Shown here one piece after another: positions 5,371 to 6,824 of a stretch of 6,824 nt of DNA. How positions within the stretch are numbered: position 1 is the first letter of the stretch; each line of letters opens with the position of its first letter. A program made the position numbers and the translations under genes. A model generated the notes under the pieces. The model saw only the letters and a program-made list of their open reading frames with translations. It searched no databases and was not told the DNA's origin. This stretch comes from Paracoccaceae bacterium (GTDB lineage: Bacteria > Pseudomonadota > Alphaproteobacteria > Rhodobacterales > Rhodobacteraceae), in the NCBI GenBank assembly GCA_019090405.1, contig JAHRVZ010000264.1, positions 1-6,824 of the forward strand, written 5' to 3'.

Positions 5371-6824
5371 CCCACCGACCCCTCAAGCGAGATCGCGACA
5401 AGCTGCTGCGCCTCCATGGCAAATTCCATCGGCAGCGCCTGCAACACGTCCTTGCAGAACCCGTTGACGACCAATGCCACGGCTTCTTCTTCGTTCATCC
5501 CGCGTGAGCGGCAATAAAACAGCTGATCTTCATCAACCTTTGATGTCGTTGCCTCATGTTCGACCCGGGCCGAGTTGTTTTTGACTTCTATATAGGGCAC
5601 CGTATGCGCCCCGCATTTATCGCCAATCAACAAGCTGTCACATTGCGTATAGTTGCGCGCATTTCTGGCCTTTTTGTGCATCGACACAAGGCCGCGATAG
5701 GTGTTCTGCGCCTTGCCTGCGCTGATACCTTTGGACACGATGCGCGATTTGGTGTTGGCCCCCAGATGAATCATCTTGGTGCCGGTATCGGCCTGCTGCA
5801 TATTATTGGTGATGGCGATCGAATAAAATTCACCCTGACTTTGATTGCCACGCAAAATACAGGACGGATATTTCCAAGTCACCGCAGACCCGGTTTCGAC
5901 CTGCGTCCACATGATTTTCGCGCGATCCCCCCGGCAATCGGCACGTTTGGTGACAAAGTTATAAATACCACCCTTGCCGTTCTCATCACCCGGATACCAG
6001 TTCTGCACCGTGGAATATTTCACCTCGGCGTCTTCTTCGATGATGATTTCAACCACTGCCGCGTGCAATTGCGCGATGTCACGCGCCGGGGCGGTACAGC
6101 CCTCAAGATAGGACACATAACTGCCTTTGTCGGCGATGATCAGCGTGCGTTCAAACTGGCCGGTGTTTTCGGCGTTGATACGGAAATAAGTGCTAAGCTC
6201 CATCGGGCAGCGCACACCCGGCGGAATGTAGACAAACGACCCGTCCGAGAACACCGCCGAATTAAGCGTGGCATAGAAATTGTCAGAGACCGGAACAACC
6301 GAACCAAGGTATTTCTTGACCAGTTCAGGATGCTCGCGGATTGCCTCGGAGATTGAACAGAAAATCACTCCGGCTTTGGCCAGTTCTGCCTGAAATGTGG
6401 TGCCGACGGACACGGAATCAAACACCGCGTCAACGGCAACCTTGCGCCCTTCGGCGGGCGCGCTTTCGGCCCCTTCAACGCCGGCCAAAATCATCTGTTC
6501 GCGCAGCGGAATGCCCAGTTTTTCGTATGTTGCCAACAGCTTGGGGTCAACTTCGTCTAATGACTTGGGCTTGACCTCCATCGACTTGGGGCGGGCATAA
6601 TAATACTGATCCTGAAAGTCGATTTCAGGATAATCCACCATCGCCCAGTCAGGTTCGGTTTTGGTCAGCCAACGGGCATAGGCGTCAAGTCGCCAGTCCA
6701 GCATCCATTCTGGTTCTTCGTTCTTTTCAGAGATCAGCCGGATAATGTCGGTGGTCAGCCCTTTGGGGGCATATTCCATCTCGATATCAGTGGACCAGCC
6801 GTATTTATACGCATCGCCAACTTC
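5367..6824 (-). CDS. sufB: SufB, Fe-S cluster scaffold subunit (N-terminus beyond window)
   Basis: SufB is the scaffold subunit of the cytoplasmic SufBCD complex, on which sulfur from SufS and iron are assembled into a cluster. The reading frame stays open through the right edge, so 485 residues are visible. The family is usually about 495-510 residues, so perhaps 10-25 N-terminal residues are missing. An internal Met at 6779 is not the start, because in-frame codons before it encode YKYGWSTDIE, a typical SufB N-terminal stretch. Counting from that Met, the core beta-helix domain spans roughly residues 170-410. It carries NYTQCDSLLIG with Cys380, which matches the E. coli cluster-assembly cysteine (Cys405), and RVEHEATTS with His408 and Glu409, which match E. 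coli His433 and Glu434. The C-terminal helical part contains DEDQLFYCRSRGM. The gene ends in TGA inside the GTG start of the next gene, a 4-base overlap. I see no damage. The identification is firm. Confidence 0.97.
   Translation of the reverse strand, partial: EVGDAYKYGWSTDIEMEYAPKGLTTDIIRLISEKNEEPEWMLDWRLDAYARWLTKTEPDWAMVDYPEIDFQDQYYYARPKSMEVKPKSLDEVDPKLLATYEKLGIPLREQMILAGVEGAESAPAEGRKVAVDAVFDSVSVGTTFQAELAKAGVIFCSISEAIREHPELVKKYLGSVVPVSDNFYATLNSAVFSDGSFVYIPPGVRCPMELSTYFRINAENTGQFERTLIIADKGSYVSYLEGCTAPARDIAQLHAAVVEIIIEEDAEVKYSTVQNWYPGDENGKGGIYNFVTKRADCRGDRAKIMWTQVETGSAVTWKYPSCILRGNQSQGEFYSIAITNNMQQADTGTKMIHLGANTKSRIVSKGISAGKAQNTYRGLVSMHKKARNARNYTQCDSLLIGDKCGAHTVPYIEVKNNSARVEHEATTSKVDEDQLFYCRSRGMNEEEAVALVVNGFCKDVLQALPMEFAMEAQQLVAISLEGSVG
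5379..5384 (-). promoter_or_regulatory. Ribosome binding site supporting the GTG start of the methyltransferase-like gene
   Basis: GAGGGG lies inside the 3' end of sufB, 8 bases before the GTG at 5370. No nearby in-frame ATG has a comparable site. This, together with the GTGA overlap, decides the start. Confidence 0.6.

Noticed and set aside
5556..6356. A 266-codon plus-strand open frame opposite sufB
   Set aside because: It lies wholly antisense to a well-conserved sufB, has no recognisable domain, and is His/Arg-rich as expected from the reverse complement of a coding strand.

Overview
This window holds most of a SUF iron-sulfur cluster assembly operon on the minus strand of a probable alphaproteobacterium. 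The close fit of SufB, SufC, SufD and SufS to alphaproteobacterial forms, a G+C content that looks like the mid-50s percent by eye, and the insertion of extra small genes among the suf genes point to the Rhodobacteraceae (Roseobacter group). That assignment is an inference from recall, not a search.

Read in the direction of transcription (right to left), the window contains: sufB, whose N-terminal end lies beyond the right edge (5367-6824); a class I SAM-methyltransferase-like gene of unknown substrate (4681-5370); a 119-bp gap with small inverted repeats; sufC (3806-4561); sufD (2529-3806); two consecutive small integral membrane genes of the YIP1 type (2044-2529 and 1466-2047); and sufS, a group II cysteine desulfurase (244-1464). 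A tRNA-Arg with anticodon CCG follows on the same strand (110-186). The last 109 bases at the left edge hold no secure gene; a stop-free plus-strand stretch ending at position 86 could be the tail of a convergent gene.

The genes should work together as follows. SufS takes sulfur from cysteine as a persulfide, SufB with SufC and SufD forms the scaffold on which the cluster is built, and SufC supplies ATP hydrolysis. All key catalytic residues that I can locate are present, so these genes look functional. No sufE, sufU, sufA or sufT is visible, so the sulfur-transfer partner and carrier proteins must be encoded elsewhere.

Almost every gene junction is overlapping or one base apart (GTGA, TAATG, TGATG, ATGA, and TGA-C-ATG), so the membrane pair and the methyltransferase-like protein are probably made together with the Suf machinery. 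The one exception is the gap in front of sufC. The main points of interest are the three non-canonical passenger genes, in particular the two YIP1-like proteins, which look like diverged tandem duplicates.
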